A stretch of 64,000 bases of DNA. Origin: Chersky-840 sp963838775 (GTDB lineage: Bacteria; Actinomycetota; Acidimicrobiia; Acidimicrobiales; UBA8190). Location of the stretch: the NCBI GenBank assembly GCA_963838775.1, contig CAWISP010000026.1, positions 310,001 through 374,000 of the forward strand, written 5' to 3'. Made by a program: the position numbers and the translations under genes. Of this stretch, positions 26,914-35,860 are shown piece after piece (position 1 is the first letter of the stretch; the number at the start of each line of letters is the position of its first letter). The notes under the pieces are model-generated. The model did no database searches and had not been told where the DNA came from. It worked only from the letters and a program-made list of their open reading frames with translations.

Positions 26914-28271
26914 GCGACCTCTGAGGAGGCCTTGACAGACCCACCCATCCGCAATCGCTCCGGGGGCGGATTCAAGCAGTGGCCGCGACAAGTCGGTTGA
27001 ATCGTTCCGCTGGAGTCTCCCATGCCAGGGTCTTGCGCGGACGCTCGTTGAGCAAGGCGGCGATGGCGTCGAGGTCTTCCTGGGAGTGGACCGACAGGTC
27101 AGTGCCCTTGGGCAGGAACTGACGGACGAGGCCGTTCCAGTTCTCGTTGCTCCCGCGCTGCCATGGCGAATGCTGCCATGGCGAATGGGGGTCGCAGAAG
27201 TAGACCGGGACCCCGGTGGCAACCTTGAACGCGGCGTGCGTCGCCATCTCGATCCCCTGATCCCAGGTGAGGGACTTGGCCAGGTGGTCGGGTAGGTCCA
27301 CGATGTTGTCCGCCACGGCCGAGGCGACGTGCTCGGCGGTGCGGTTGTCGAGCTTGATCAGCATGCCCATGCGGGTGGTGCGCTCCACCAACGTGGCGAC
27401 GGCGCTGGCGCCGCTCTCCCCAATGATCAAGTCACCCTCCCAGTGGCCGGGCACGGCCCGGTCCTCGACCTCGGGGGGGCGTTCGGAGATGTTGACCATC
27501 CCGAGGATTGACGCACGTCCAAAGGAGGCTCGAGAGCGAGGACGACGCCGAGCCCGGCCCGAGCGCAGGCACGCGGCGAGCTCCTTGCGCAGCTCGCCTT
27601 TGGCCTGGATGAACACCGCCTGGTAGATGGCCTCGTGTGACACCCACCACTCTGGCTGGTCGGGGTGTTCCTTGCGCAAGCGGTGGGCGATCTGCTCGGG
27701 CGACCACTTCTTGGTACGCAACAGTCCCTGGACCTCCTCCCACAGCCAGGCGCGCTCCTCGGTCCAGGGGTCCTTGGGCCGACGAGCAACTCGTGCCGCT
27801 CGTTCTTCGGCCTCTGCGCCCCGGTAGCGCCCACGCCCACCGTTGGCCGCGATCTCACGCCAGACAGTCGAGCGGTGCCGGCCGATGCGGGAGCCGATGG
27901 CTTCGTCGGAGGCTCCAACCTCGATGCCGACCCTGATCTCCTCGCGCTCAGAGGCGCTCAGCGAGCCGGGGCGCCGTTTGCGTTCGCGTGTCATGGCCCA
28001 ACGCTCGTCGCCCAGGCCCGTCCTGAAGGTGGATACCTTCACCCCGTCGACAACCCGCTTGGGTCCGCCCCGGGGAACGCGCCGCCGCACGAAGCCCCAC
28101 CGCCGCACGTAACCCCTCACCGTCGAATGAGGAACCCCGGTCAGCGCCTCGGCACTCCTATAGCTCGCTCCGGCGAGCACCGCCTCGACCGCCGCGTCGA
28201 GGTCCGACTGACTAGAGCGGCGCTTCCGTCCTCGGGTTTCCATCTGACACCTCCACGTCGGGAGATGTCGC
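26914..28271 (-). mobile_element. IS30-family insertion sequence
   Basis: About 1.36 kb enclosing the transposase gene. Candidate imperfect terminal repeats are 26914-26938 (begins GCGACCTCT, ends TTGACAG) and the complement of 28244-28271 (begins GCGACATCT, ends GTGTCAG). IS30 target duplications are only 2-3 bp, so the borders cannot be proven by eye. The element ends about 20 bp from a family A repeat at 28293. Confidence 0.6.
26972..28243 (-). CDS. IS30-family transposase with a 5-residue internal duplication
   Basis: 423 residues. The N-terminal HTH regions are GVPHSTVRGYVRRW and LSASEREEIRVGIEVGASDE...RHRSTVWREI. The DDE catalytic core has Asp in GHWEGDLIIGE, Asp in SLTWDQGIEM and Glu in RGSNENWNG. 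Just before the catalytic Glu, HSPWQ appears twice in tandem, encoded by a perfect 15-bp duplication at 27158-27187; the family normally has one DPHSPWQRGxNEN. The frame is kept, so a full-length protein is made, but active-site geometry may be altered. It mobilises the surrounding element. Confidence 0.93.
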   Translation of the reverse strand: METRGRKRRSSQSDLDAAVEAVLAGASYRSAEALTGVPHSTVRGYVRRWGFVRRRVPRGGPKRVVDGVKVSTFRTGLGDERWAMTRERKRRPGSLSASEREEIRVGIEVGASDEAIGSRIGRHRSTVWREIAANGGRGRYRGAEAEERAARVARRPKDPWTEERAWLWEEVQGLLRTKKWSPEQIAHRLRKEHPDQPEWWVSHEAIYQAVFIQAKGELRKELAACLRSGRARRRPRSRASFGRASILGMVNISERPPEVEDRAVPGHWEGDLIIGESGASAVATLVERTTRMGMLIKLDNRTAEHVASAVADNIVDLPDHLAKSLTWDQGIEMATHAAFKVATGVPVYFCDPHSPWQHSPWQRGSNENWNGLVRQFLPKGTDLSVHSQEDLDAIAALLNERPRKTLAWETPAERFNRLVAATA

Positions 28272-28292
28272 GGTCACCGCTTGAGCCCAAGG

Positions 28293-28351
28293 GCGCGCGA
28301 ATACAGCTCGGGTTGCCCGAGGGCCGAGGCGACATGGATCGGCACGTTGCG
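28293..28351 (+). repeat. dispersed intergenic repeat, family A
   Basis: Shares GCGAATAC, GGGTTGCC, a GCGAGGCG-like block and ATGGATCGGCACGTTGCG, in order and spacing, with the copy at 32249-32309. It lies just outside the IS30-type element. The stretch 28352-28792 contains no gene I can support and becomes clearly AT-richer. Confidence 0.65.
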
Positions 28352-28792
28352 GATGGGCCCGCATCGATACACAAATAGGGCGGTATCCCGATTATGGGCG
28401 ATTCGTGGGCCTAGTGGCTGTGCCACTCAGGAGGCGGAGGGGCTTCCCACAGATAGCCTTGCTGGCGAGCAATAGCCGCACCTTCATTCTTGCACTACAC
28501 AAAGCGAACCACATTCCAATCCGTTCTTTTCCAACAGATCGGCCTCGCCAAAAGGGAGATGGGTCGGCGATCTTCTCCTGGCAAGCATTGCATCTCAGCC
28601 TGAATCCCGAATGGTCCCAAGGTCGTACGGGGCGCAGCGTTACCTCAAGTGAATACGCCACACATTGATGTGGGCGCCACCTGGCCATCAATGACGGCAC
28701 GGGGTATACCAGTGGTCGGTCACGAGACCTTGCGCTTCAAAGTGCAGGTCTCGGTTTGAGATGCCTGATACTCCATTCCATTAGCATCTTGT

Positions 28793-28798
28793 TACAAT
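28793..28798 (+). promoter_or_regulatory. -10 box of a leaderless transcript
   Basis: TACAAT ends exactly 6 nt before ATG 28805, and supports that start for the interrupted membrane protein. Confidence 0.5.
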
Positions 28799-28804
28799 TA
28801 GGTC

Positions 28805-29317
28805 ATGATTGCAGCCGATATCTTTAGGCCTGCGCAGTGGACTGATTTTTTTCTTCTGGTCGGAACAGGCGCAGTCACGCTCACCGGCTTAGTTTTTGTG
28901 GCGATGTCACTCAACCTCAAAGGAATCGCTATCGACGCGACACATCGTTATCGAGCCATAAACACACTTACAGGCTGACAGGCACTGGTTTTCATGCGCT
29001 GTGCGCTTGTACTCATGGGAGCTCAAAACCATCAGTCAATAGGCGCAGAACTGTTAGTAGTCTCCGGTATTTCGGCTGCCATTTTTGTCAGGGGCTACAC
29101 TAAAGCCATTAGGATGAGCAATGGTCTAAGACTCTCTCGCATCGTTGGTGGAAGCCTCACACACTTGGCCGAGATGATCGGTGCGGCACTATTTCTTGTT
29201 GGGTACCTGCCCGGTCTTTATATTGCAGCGGTAGCTATTGTAACCAACACTTGTTATATGATTACAGCGGCGTGGTTGCTAGTCATCGGCGCTTTCGATC
29301 AAGAAACAGCAACTTAG
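28805..29317 (+). pseudogene. four-helix membrane protein interrupted by in-frame TGA
   Basis: From ATG 28805 the frame encodes DFFLLVGTGAVTLTGLVFVA, SLNLKGIAIDATHRYRAIN and then TGA at 28976-28978 (codon 58). The same frame continues without any other stop to 29317 with three more hydrophobic segments (LLVVSGISAAIFV, ALFLVGYLPGLYIAAVAIV, ITAAWLLVIGAF). The two pieces read as a single membrane protein of about 170 residues. DNA here is visibly richer in A/T than its surroundings, suggesting a foreign origin. The lesion could be a TGG-to-TGA or CGA-to-TGA change, or programmed recoding. Function unknown. Confidence 0.65.
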
Positions 29318-29769
29318 AAACTAACGGGGCTCGATGGGCCCGAACGGGGACGCCGACGATACCCGGATTGGGATGGAGGTCGATGAGTGCTGCGGGCTAC
29401 TCTACCGATGGGTGCGGTCTGACCCGCCACCCGAGATTGCGCAACCTCGCGAATTATGAGCGGATGACCCCCGAGCGACGGGCCGCTCCATGGGACGCGC
29501 TCGCGGCGGCCAGGCTGGGATAGGGGTCACCGGTACCCCCGAATCTGCGCTGTCTGAGGGCGGCTCGACCATAAGCCTGATCTCGACCGGGACGGCACAT
29601 ACAAGGCGGTGGCCGGTCGGGCTTCGGTGTACTTCTGGCCCGTGACTCCACCCAGAGCTGCGCACAGGCAAGCCGCCAGCCCGGGTGATGAGTGTGTCCC
29701 ACCCGCCTTCCGGAACCCAAGCATCGGAAAGGCCATACTGGTGGGATCGCCTGGTCAGAAAGGCCGCCC

Positions 29770-30531
29770 ATGTCTGATCGTCAACCCCATGTCCCGTTCG
29801 TGGAACGCTCCGTCGCAGAAGAGCGCCAGCACCGCAAGCAGCGCTTAGCGGCCGCGTTTCGGATTTTCGGACGATTCGGATTCGATGAAGGCGTCGCTGG
29901 TCACATCACTGCTCGCGACCCAGAACACGCCGATCAATTCTGGGTGAATCCGTTCGGGATGAGCTTCAAGCAGATTCGGGCACGAGATCTGATCTTGGTG
30001 GACCACAATGGCCAGGTGGTGGAGGGCACCTGGCAGGTCAACGCGGCGGCGTTTGCAATTCACTCACAGGTCCACGCTGCCAGGCCCGATGTCGTGGCTG
30101 CGGCGCATTCGCATTCGCTGCATGGCAAAGCGTTCGCCGCCCTGCACCGTCGGTTACGGCCACTGACCCAAGATGCCTGCATCTTCTTTGAGGATCACGG
30201 CCTGTACGGCGAGTACGGCGGCGTCGCCAACGACGTTGAGGAAGGGAAACGCATCGCGGCAGCGGTTGGTGAGCACAAGGCGGCGGTGCTGGTGAACCAC
30301 GGCCTCATCACGGTCGGTCAATCCGTAGATGAAGCGGTATTTTGGTTCGTGACGATGGAGCGCACCTGTCAAGCGGAGCTGCTGGCGATGGCTGCCGGGG
30401 ACCCGAAGCCGATCCTGGATGAGACGGCCCGGCATGTCCATTCCCAGATTGGCTCGTCGATGGCGGGATGGTTCAGTGCCCAACCGCTGTTCGACTGGAT
30501 CGTGGCCGAGCAGCCCGACTGCCTCGAATAG
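29770..30531 (+). CDS. class II aldolase/adducin family protein
   Basis: 253 residues from ATG 29770. Family landmarks are EGVAGHITARDP, FWVNPFGMSFKQI, AAAHSHSLHGKAF (zinc His-x-His) and LVNHGLITVG (third zinc His). This matches the zinc-dependent L-fuculose-phosphate aldolase-like fold; members also include decarboxylases and hydrolase-like enzymes, so the reaction is uncertain. The Glu in IFFEDHGLYGEYGG fits the metal/active-site region. It is a stand-alone gene. The 29318-29769 interval before it holds no convincing gene. Confidence 0.88.
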   Translation: MSDRQPHVPFVERSVAEERQHRKQRLAAAFRIFGRFGFDEGVAGHITARDPEHADQFWVNPFGMSFKQIRARDLILVDHNGQVVEGTWQVNAAAFAIHSQVHAARPDVVAAAHSHSLHGKAFAALHRRLRPLTQDACIFFEDHGLYGEYGGVANDVEEGKRIAAAVGEHKAAVLVNHGLITVGQSVDEAVFWFVTMERTCQAELLAMAAGDPKPILDETARHVHSQIGSSMAGWFSAQPLFDWIVAEQPDCLE

Positions 30532-30666
30532 GTCGGCGACACCTGACGACGAGCCGATGTGGCGGGTTCTGCTCGGAGCGCGAGGAGGGCTCGGTATCCG
30601 CGATAGACACGCTTAGAGAAAGGCTCCAACCTGCTCACCCAGTCCAGCCCTGTGGGATTAACTCGT

Positions 30667-31878
30667 TCAGTCCCGGATGTTGAGCCCACCAGCCGGATGT
30701 GCCCAGTCCACGGTGGCATTCGGATTGAGCGGAACCTCCCAGACGAGGCCGAGACACATCTCGTCGGACGAGCCGTCACCCCACGTAATGAAGTGGGGGG
30801 GCAACTGACGCAGCGCCGGCAGGGTCTGGGCGAGAGTCGGGTTATATGTGCAGCTCACCTGCACGGACTCGCCAGCGGTCACCTTGACCCAGTTCTTCAG
30901 GTTGTAGGCGCGCTGATAGTGAAAATTGTAGTCAGGGACATTCATAATCGTCTGTGCCTGGGACGTACCCGGGTTCAGGGTGAGCCTCTCTGATACACCA
31001 GTGAGATGCATGTGTGCCATATCCCGCACGATGTAGCCAGCCTGACCGATCTGCCAGGTACAGGAAGTCGAGTCCCCCACGGGCGGGTTCGCGGGGTTTT
31101 CACCGCAGACCGTCTCCATGCCCTCATCGAAGGCTCCCATGTAGTAGCCAAAACGTTGGTCGAGATTCGAGATCTCATTCGCTCGGTTACACAGCGGACC
31201 CGAAATCCCGGCTGGGCAGGGGATGTTGGGGACGGCCACGACGGGTTGGATCGTGGTCGGTCGCAGCTTGACGGACGCGGGCACTGTCTCGAGCTGCACG
31301 CTCGGACTTACGGGTTTGTCGCCTACGAGCAGGTTGTAGTGGACCTGCATGATGATCAAGCTGCCCTTGGCCAGCGGTGTACCGGTGGTGAGCGGCAGGA
31401 TGTCCTTGCCATGTCCGGGTGCCCACGCGCTGAGCCACGGCATGTCGAGGAACTGGCCTAGGCCGCGTCCGAGAACCGGTGGCTCGCCGAAGCAGGTCCA
31501 GCCCGTGCCCCCGTTGTTGGCCGTCTCGGCCGCACTCACCAGAGCGGGCGGAACCAAGAAGAGGATCGCATGGTGAACCTCGACCGTCGATGGCCCCTTC
31601 CCGGGAAAGAACTGACTGGCGACGATGAACGAATTCTGCTGCACATGGGGGTTCAGGAGCGTGCAGTGGTAGTCGTCGGTACCCCCGTTCTGAGCGTGTG
31701 GCGTATAGGGGGTGGGCGATGTCATCGACAGCGTGGTCACGGCGGCATTGTCGATCAGCTGGGCTGAGTGGGCTGTCGGCGATGACGAACAGGCGGCCAG
31801 AAGGGACGCTGCAGCGATGCCTGCAAGGACAAACGCCCCGATCCGCCACTGCCGACCCTTGGCGATCCGAGCAGGCAT
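30667..31878 (-). CDS. secreted copper type II (PHM/DBH-like) monooxygenase, lipoprotein
   Basis: 403 residues from ATG 31878 with AAAGGAG about 10 nt upstream. A lipobox LAAC follows a hydrophobic helix (AFVLAGIAAASLLAAC). Copper-ligand motifs of the ascorbate-dependent monooxygenase family are all present in order: DDYHC, VEVHHAILF (His-His, CuH site), MQVHYNLL (third CuH His), DMAHMHLTG (His-x-His, CuM site) and GDGSSDEMC (CuM Met). Paralogue of the protein at 40946. Likely hydroxylates an extracellular substrate using copper and a reductant. Peptide amidation is not implied without the lyase domain. The upstream interval 31879-32237 has no gene. Confidence 0.85.
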   Translation of the reverse strand: MPARIAKGRQWRIGAFVLAGIAAASLLAACSSSPTAHSAQLIDNAAVTTLSMTSPTPYTPHAQNGGTDDYHCTLLNPHVQQNSFIVASQFFPGKGPSTVEVHHAILFLVPPALVSAAETANNGGTGWTCFGEPPVLGRGLGQFLDMPWLSAWAPGHGKDILPLTTGTPLAKGSLIIMQVHYNLLVGDKPVSPSVQLETVPASVKLRPTTIQPVVAVPNIPCPAGISGPLCNRANEISNLDQRFGYYMGAFDEGMETVCGENPANPPVGDSTSCTWQIGQAGYIVRDMAHMHLTGVSERLTLNPGTSQAQTIMNVPDYNFHYQRAYNLKNWVKVTAGESVQVSCTYNPTLAQTLPALRQLPPHFITWGDGSSDEMCLGLVWEVPLNPNATVDWAHPAGGLNIRD

Positions 31879-32237
31879 CTCGTGACATCTCCTTTCGATG
31901 ACGATTGCTCTCAGGAGGAGGTCACAGAGCGTAACCGATCCACAACCTTGGCATCCGGCGGCCCTTCTCGCCGCTTGGCGGGTCGGCCGCCCCGATGTGC
32001 CGCCTCCAGGATTTGTCGAACGTTTGAGTGTTGAAGCCGCTCGTGGGACGCCGAGAACTCGACGAACGTCCTCGACGGGCTCTCGGGGGTATGTCCCCAT
32101 CTGAGAAGCTCGCCGAGGCTGTTGCGTCGACTGTGAACTCAAGCCCGCTATCGCCGCGGGCCCGTGACCGCCGCGGACGAGGAACTAGTGCCGACGTGAG
32201 TGCGCGTAGCAGAAGGCGGGTCGGGAAGCAGGCCATC

Positions 32238-32309
32238 CGCAATCACTCAGCGCCGCGAATACTACGCGGGTTGCCTCCGAAGCGAGGCGGGATGGATCGG
32301 CACGTTGCG
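32238..32309 (+). repeat. dispersed intergenic repeat, family A (best copy)
   Basis: The first 42 bases differ from those at 40251-40292 at only three positions (key words CGCAATC, CGCCGCGAATACT, CGCGGGTTGCCTCCG). The second half (GCGAGGCG...GGATCGGCACGTTGCG) matches 28293-28351. It directly abuts the stop codon of the downstream minus-strand methyltransferase. Confidence 0.75.
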
Positions 32310-33008
32310 CTATTCAACCCTGGTGAGAGCGGCTAACCAAGAGCGGGCGCCCTCGGGACCCAAGGTGATCTCCAGCACAGTGTCGTCGATGGAGTCGATC
32401 CGCCATCCAACCGCAAAACAGTCCTCGAGCTCGTCTTGGCGAACGCGTCTCGGGCCCCAGTCGCCCGGTTGCTTATCGCTGAAGCAGAGTAGAAAGTAGC
32501 GGCCGCTCGGCACGACAACGGCACTGAGGCTGGTTACGAATCGCGCCCGGTCATCGTCGTCGAAGACGTGGAAAAGCCCACAGTCGAGCACGGTGTCGAA
32601 CTGCGCGCCAAAGGCAGGCAGGTCGAGTGCATCCCACACTTCGAAACGAGCATCAAGGGAGCGTCGCGCCGCCTTCTCCCGGGCCAGACGGATGGCGGTT
32701 GGGGCAGCATCGATCCCGATCGCCTGGAGTCCTCTGCCTGCAGCCAAGAGGGCGTGCTCGCCAGTTCCGCAACCGACGTCGAGCACTCGGCCGCGGACCT
32801 CACCAGCGTCGACCAGACGCACGAAAGCGGGTTGGGGTCGGCCGATGTCCCACGGCGGCGTACCCTCCTGATAGGAAGCGTCGAAAGGTGGATGATCCCT
32901 CCGTGTTCCTGGCAGGTCTCGGGGTTCCGCTGTCTCCGGCACCTTTGTGAGGACAGGATCGACGACCGAGTCCTGACGCGCCTCGCTTCCTTTCATGTCA
33001 TCAGCCAT
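32310..33008 (-). CDS. class I SAM-dependent methyltransferase
   Basis: 232 residues from ATG 33008 with AAAGGATC upstream. Motif I GRVLDVGCGTGEHALLAA is near residues 75-92, followed by the motif II acidic IGIDAAP, then WDALDLP and FDTVLDCGLFHVF. PPWDIGRPQPAF upstream is typical of thiopurine/tellurite-type and related small-molecule methyltransferases. The substrate is unknown. It stands alone in the accessory belt, and its 3' end touches a family A repeat. Confidence 0.85.
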   Translation of the reverse strand: MADDMKGSEARQDSVVDPVLTKVPETAEPRDLPGTRRDHPPFDASYQEGTPPWDIGRPQPAFVRLVDAGEVRGRVLDVGCGTGEHALLAAGRGLQAIGIDAAPTAIRLAREKAARRSLDARFEVWDALDLPAFGAQFDTVLDCGLFHVFDDDDRARFVTSLSAVVVPSGRYFLLCFSDKQPGDWGPRRVRQDELEDCFAVGWRIDSIDDTVLEITLGPEGARSWLAALTRVE

Positions 33009-33386
33009 GATCCTTTGTACACCCCTGAGCGTGACGACCGAAGAGCTGGCCAAAGACGATGGCCTCTGACGGCTCACCAGCAGAAGTGGCGCTGGTCGTC
33101 TTTGTCGGCCTCACACCTTATATTGTCCGCAGGAGCGCGATTTGTTCCTCAGGGCCAGACCGCTCGGGATTGCCCCGGGAGTCGTGCGCAACGCACCGAG
33201 GTCCTGACTGACCGGACCGGCGCTTCCCGTTGGGTCCAGGTCGGAAGGGCACTCGCCGAGCAGACTCACCGGGGGTTGTACCCAGTGGATGTCGTTCGGT
33301 GATCACAAGAATGAGAGGGGCGAGCAGAGCTAGCGTCCTCGGCGTGAGGCCGTTTCAGGCGGTCGGCGAGCACAGGGGGTGTGGCC

Positions 33387-33965
33387 ATGCGGGCGGTGAT
33401 CGTCTACGAGTCGATGTTTGGCAACACGCATACGATCGCCAATGCCATTGGCAGGGGCATTGAGCCGGTGGACAACGTGGTCGTGGTCCCGGTGGTTGAG
33501 GCGAGCCGCGAGCGGTTGGGCGACGCCGACCTGCTCGTGGTGGGCGGTCCCACCCATTTTCACGGCATGAGTCGCACCCGTACCCGCAGGTGGGCGGCCG
33601 CCACTGCGCAAAAGCCCAAGAACGATCTGGTGCTCGATCGCGACACCCAAGACCCAGGTGTTCGTGACTGGCTCAGGTCGCTGGGCCATGGCCACACAAA
33701 GGTTGCTGCCTTCGACACCCGCTTCAAGGGTCCAGCAGTTCTCAGAGGGAGGGCGTCGAGGCCAATCAGCCGAGAGCTTCGGAAGCACGGGTTCGAGATG
33801 GTGATCAAGCCCGAGAGCTTCTTCGTCACCTTGAAGAATCACCTCGAACCGGGCGAGGAGGCCCGAGCCCAAGAATGGGGCAAACGGCTGGCAGCACGCG
33901 TTGTATCGAACGGCGTCACCAATGGGGACGGTTCGAGACGACCGCCCACCTCCACGGAGACGTGA
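33387..33965 (+). CDS. flavodoxin family protein
   Basis: 192 residues from ATG 33387, with GGGGG 7 nt before; GTG 33381 is an alternative. The N-terminal FMN-phosphate loop is VYESMFGNTHTIANAIGRG and the second FMN loop VVGGPTHFHGMSR, both hallmark flavodoxin features. The C-terminal VIKPESFFVTLKNHLEPGEE matches the extended actinobacterial form. It carries electrons, partner unknown. TGA overlaps the ATG of the dienelactone hydrolase gene by one base, so the two are co-expressed. Confidence 0.9.
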   Translation: MRAVIVYESMFGNTHTIANAIGRGIEPVDNVVVVPVVEASRERLGDADLLVVGGPTHFHGMSRTRTRRWAAATAQKPKNDLVLDRDTQDPGVRDWLRSLGHGHTKVAAFDTRFKGPAVLRGRASRPISRELRKHGFEMVIKPESFFVTLKNHLEPGEEARAQEWGKRLAARVVSNGVTNGDGSRRPPTSTET

Positions 33966-34705
33966 TGGCCGAGGTGATGATCCCCACCCCTGGTGAGCTG
34001 CCGTCCTACCTGGCGACGCCTGCGGGCGAGGGGCCCTGGCCAGGTGTCGTCGTCATCCACGACGCCATGGGGATGAGCGAGGACCTACGGAACCAGGTTG
34101 ACTGGCTTGCAGGCGAAGGGTACCTCGCCGTAGCACCCGACCTCTTCTCTGGGAGAGGGAATGTGGCCTGCATGATCTCGGTCATGCGCGACGTGCGCGC
34201 CGGACGGGGACGGTCGTTCGACGACATCGAGGCGGCGCGCGTCTGGCTGGAGAGCCGCGATGACTGCACGGGCAAGATCGGCGTGATCGGCTACTGCATG
34301 GGAGGGGGGTTCGCATTGCTGCTCGCCGCCGATCGCGGGTTCACGGTGTCGAGCGTCAACTACGGCACCGCTCCAAAGGATGCCTACACGGCCGGCTTCC
34401 TGAGACAGGCTTGCCCGATTGTCGGAAGCTACGGCGGCAAGGACCGCACACTGCGAGGGGCCGCCGATCGCCTCGACCGGGCATTGACGGCAGCTGGGGT
34501 TGAACACGATGTCAAGGAGTACCCCGAGGCCGGACACTCCTTTCTCAACGACCACGAAGGAGCTGGAGACAAGAATCCATTCCCGTTCTCCGTCTTGGAA
34601 CCGGTCTTCGGAATACTGTCGCCAGGATCGGGCTACCACGAGGGATCTGCCCGAGATGCGCGGCGGCGCATCCTCGCGTTCTTCGACGCCCACTTGAAGT
34701 CATAG
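33965..34705 (+). CDS. dienelactone hydrolase family protein
   Basis: 246 residues from ATG 33965 (TGATG overlap with the flavodoxin gene). Motifs: VVVIHDAMGMSEDLRNQ, nucleophile elbow GYCMGGGFA with the Cys nucleophile typical of dienelactone hydrolases, and the catalytic His region YPEAGHSFLNDH. An Asp in YGGKDRT fits the triad. The C-terminus is slightly extended. A possible role is aromatic ring-cleavage product hydrolysis. The following 34706-35180 interval has no gene I can support. Confidence 0.9.
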   Translation: MAEVMIPTPGELPSYLATPAGEGPWPGVVVIHDAMGMSEDLRNQVDWLAGEGYLAVAPDLFSGRGNVACMISVMRDVRAGRGRSFDDIEAARVWLESRDDCTGKIGVIGYCMGGGFALLLAADRGFTVSSVNYGTAPKDAYTAGFLRQACPIVGSYGGKDRTLRGAADRLDRALTAAGVEHDVKEYPEAGHSFLNDHEGAGDKNPFPFSVLEPVFGILSPGSGYHEGSARDARRRILAFFDAHLKS

Positions 34706-35180
34706 GGGGCGAGACTGCCCGGCACGCCCGGGACCACGGCGCCTCAAAGAGGCCTGCATGACCGGCCTGGTGGTGAGCGGTATCACCCTGACCAGGATGT
34801 GTTCTGGCGGCTCGAGCGCCATCATCTACCTCTGCGGCGGTCTGGCCGACCCGTTCGGGATAAGCGACGTCGTCAATGTGTGCGCGTGATCCTCGACCGA
34901 GGGCTGGACTCCGAGGTGACGTCCGTGAACTCCGAACTGGATTGGAGGCCGATCGGGTTCCCCGACTATGCGCTATCTGAGCCCGTCCCGACGCTGAGCA
35001 TGACCTCGACCGGGAACGGCACTCCAGTTACGGTCCGGATCGAGTTGTCAGTCAGCAAACAAGACCTCGTCGGCGACTGCAGCAGAAACGACTACGCACA
35101 CGTCGTGGTAGGTGGCCGCCGACGTGGGCAGGGACCAGTGAGCTGGGCGAGTGAAGCACCCAGCGGATGGGTGTCTCTCG

Positions 35181-35447
35181 TTACTTCTTGATTATGACGT
35201 TGTGAACTTCCCTCACCACGTCGATCTCGACACCGGGGACATTCGGCTTCACATTGTTGTCGAACCAGTTCTGGAAGTCGTCCCGGCTCTCCCATACCTC
35301 AGATACGTGAAACACGCCGTCTCCCACGAAGGCCACGTGGGCGACGAATCCCGGCGCGGACAGAACGCGGGGCGTTAGCTGCTCTGACACTTTGTCGTAC
35401 ATGTCCGTCGTCATTCCTGAAGCAGACAACCTCACCAATACCGACAT
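35181..35447 (-). CDS. ABM-like small protein
   Basis: 88 residues from ATG 35447, with a strong GAGGGGAG ribosome binding site 5 nt upstream. SVLVRLSASGMTTDMYDKV, APGFVAHVAFVGDGVFHVSEVW and ESRDDFQNWFDNNVKPN follow the one-domain dimeric alpha/beta barrel pattern, a distant relative of the proteins at 24661 and 48502. Alone, with no regulator beside it. Function unknown. Confidence 0.7.
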   Translation of the reverse strand: MSVLVRLSASGMTTDMYDKVSEQLTPRVLSAPGFVAHVAFVGDGVFHVSEVWESRDDFQNWFDNNVKPNVPGVEIDVVREVHNVIIKK

Positions 35448-35570
35448 CTTCGCTCCCCTCGGGTTCGTGTTTCGCGTGCTGCGAACAGCACCCTACTTAC
35501 ATCTCCCCCTTCGCGCGCCGGGTCTGTGGGCATTAATGCCGTTCGGGGCACGACAGAACAGGCACATCGT

Positions 35571-35633
35571 TCGGGACGGTGGAAGCAGGGTGCTATCTGT
35601 CGCGAGCATCGGAGAGGTGCGCGCAACTGCCGG
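35571..35633 (+). repeat. dispersed intergenic repeat, family B
   Basis: 63 bases sharing TCGGGACGG, CTATCTGTCGCG, AGGTGCG and CAACTGCCGG with 40052-40114; about 50 of 63 positions agree by eye. It is followed about 120 bp later by a family A/C block, as at the other copy. Confidence 0.65.
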
Positions 35634-35752
35634 TGGTGCTCGGGCCGGGTTGAGGCCCCACCAGGGCCTGGGCGACCGATAATCCTCCGGGCCGCGGCTC
35701 CAGCTCTGGTCAGCTCCGGGCCGGGGTACGAAAGATGTGCGCGTCCCGCCCG

Positions 35753-35804
35753 GGCCAGATGGATACATGATGGGCACGGGATCCCCGAATACTGCGCGCC
35801 CTAG
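35753..35804 (+). repeat. dispersed intergenic repeat, family C with a family A end
   Basis: GGCCAGATGGATAC...GCACGGGATCCCCG matches 38005-38039 at about 30 of 35 positions. It runs on into CGAATACTGCGCG, the family A core. Confidence 0.6.
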
Positions 35805-35860
35805 CCCAATCGCCAGCGCGACCCGCGGGCCGATCGGCATCAGAACATTGAGAGCGGGAG

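Noticed and set aside
28392..28700. Overlapping frames on both strands in the stretch after the IS30-type element
   Set aside because: Neither has family-like sequence or a credible start; treated as gene-free.
34799..35191. A 130-codon plus-strand frame
   Set aside because: No ordered domain pattern, and it runs antisense into the end of the ABM-like gene at 35181.
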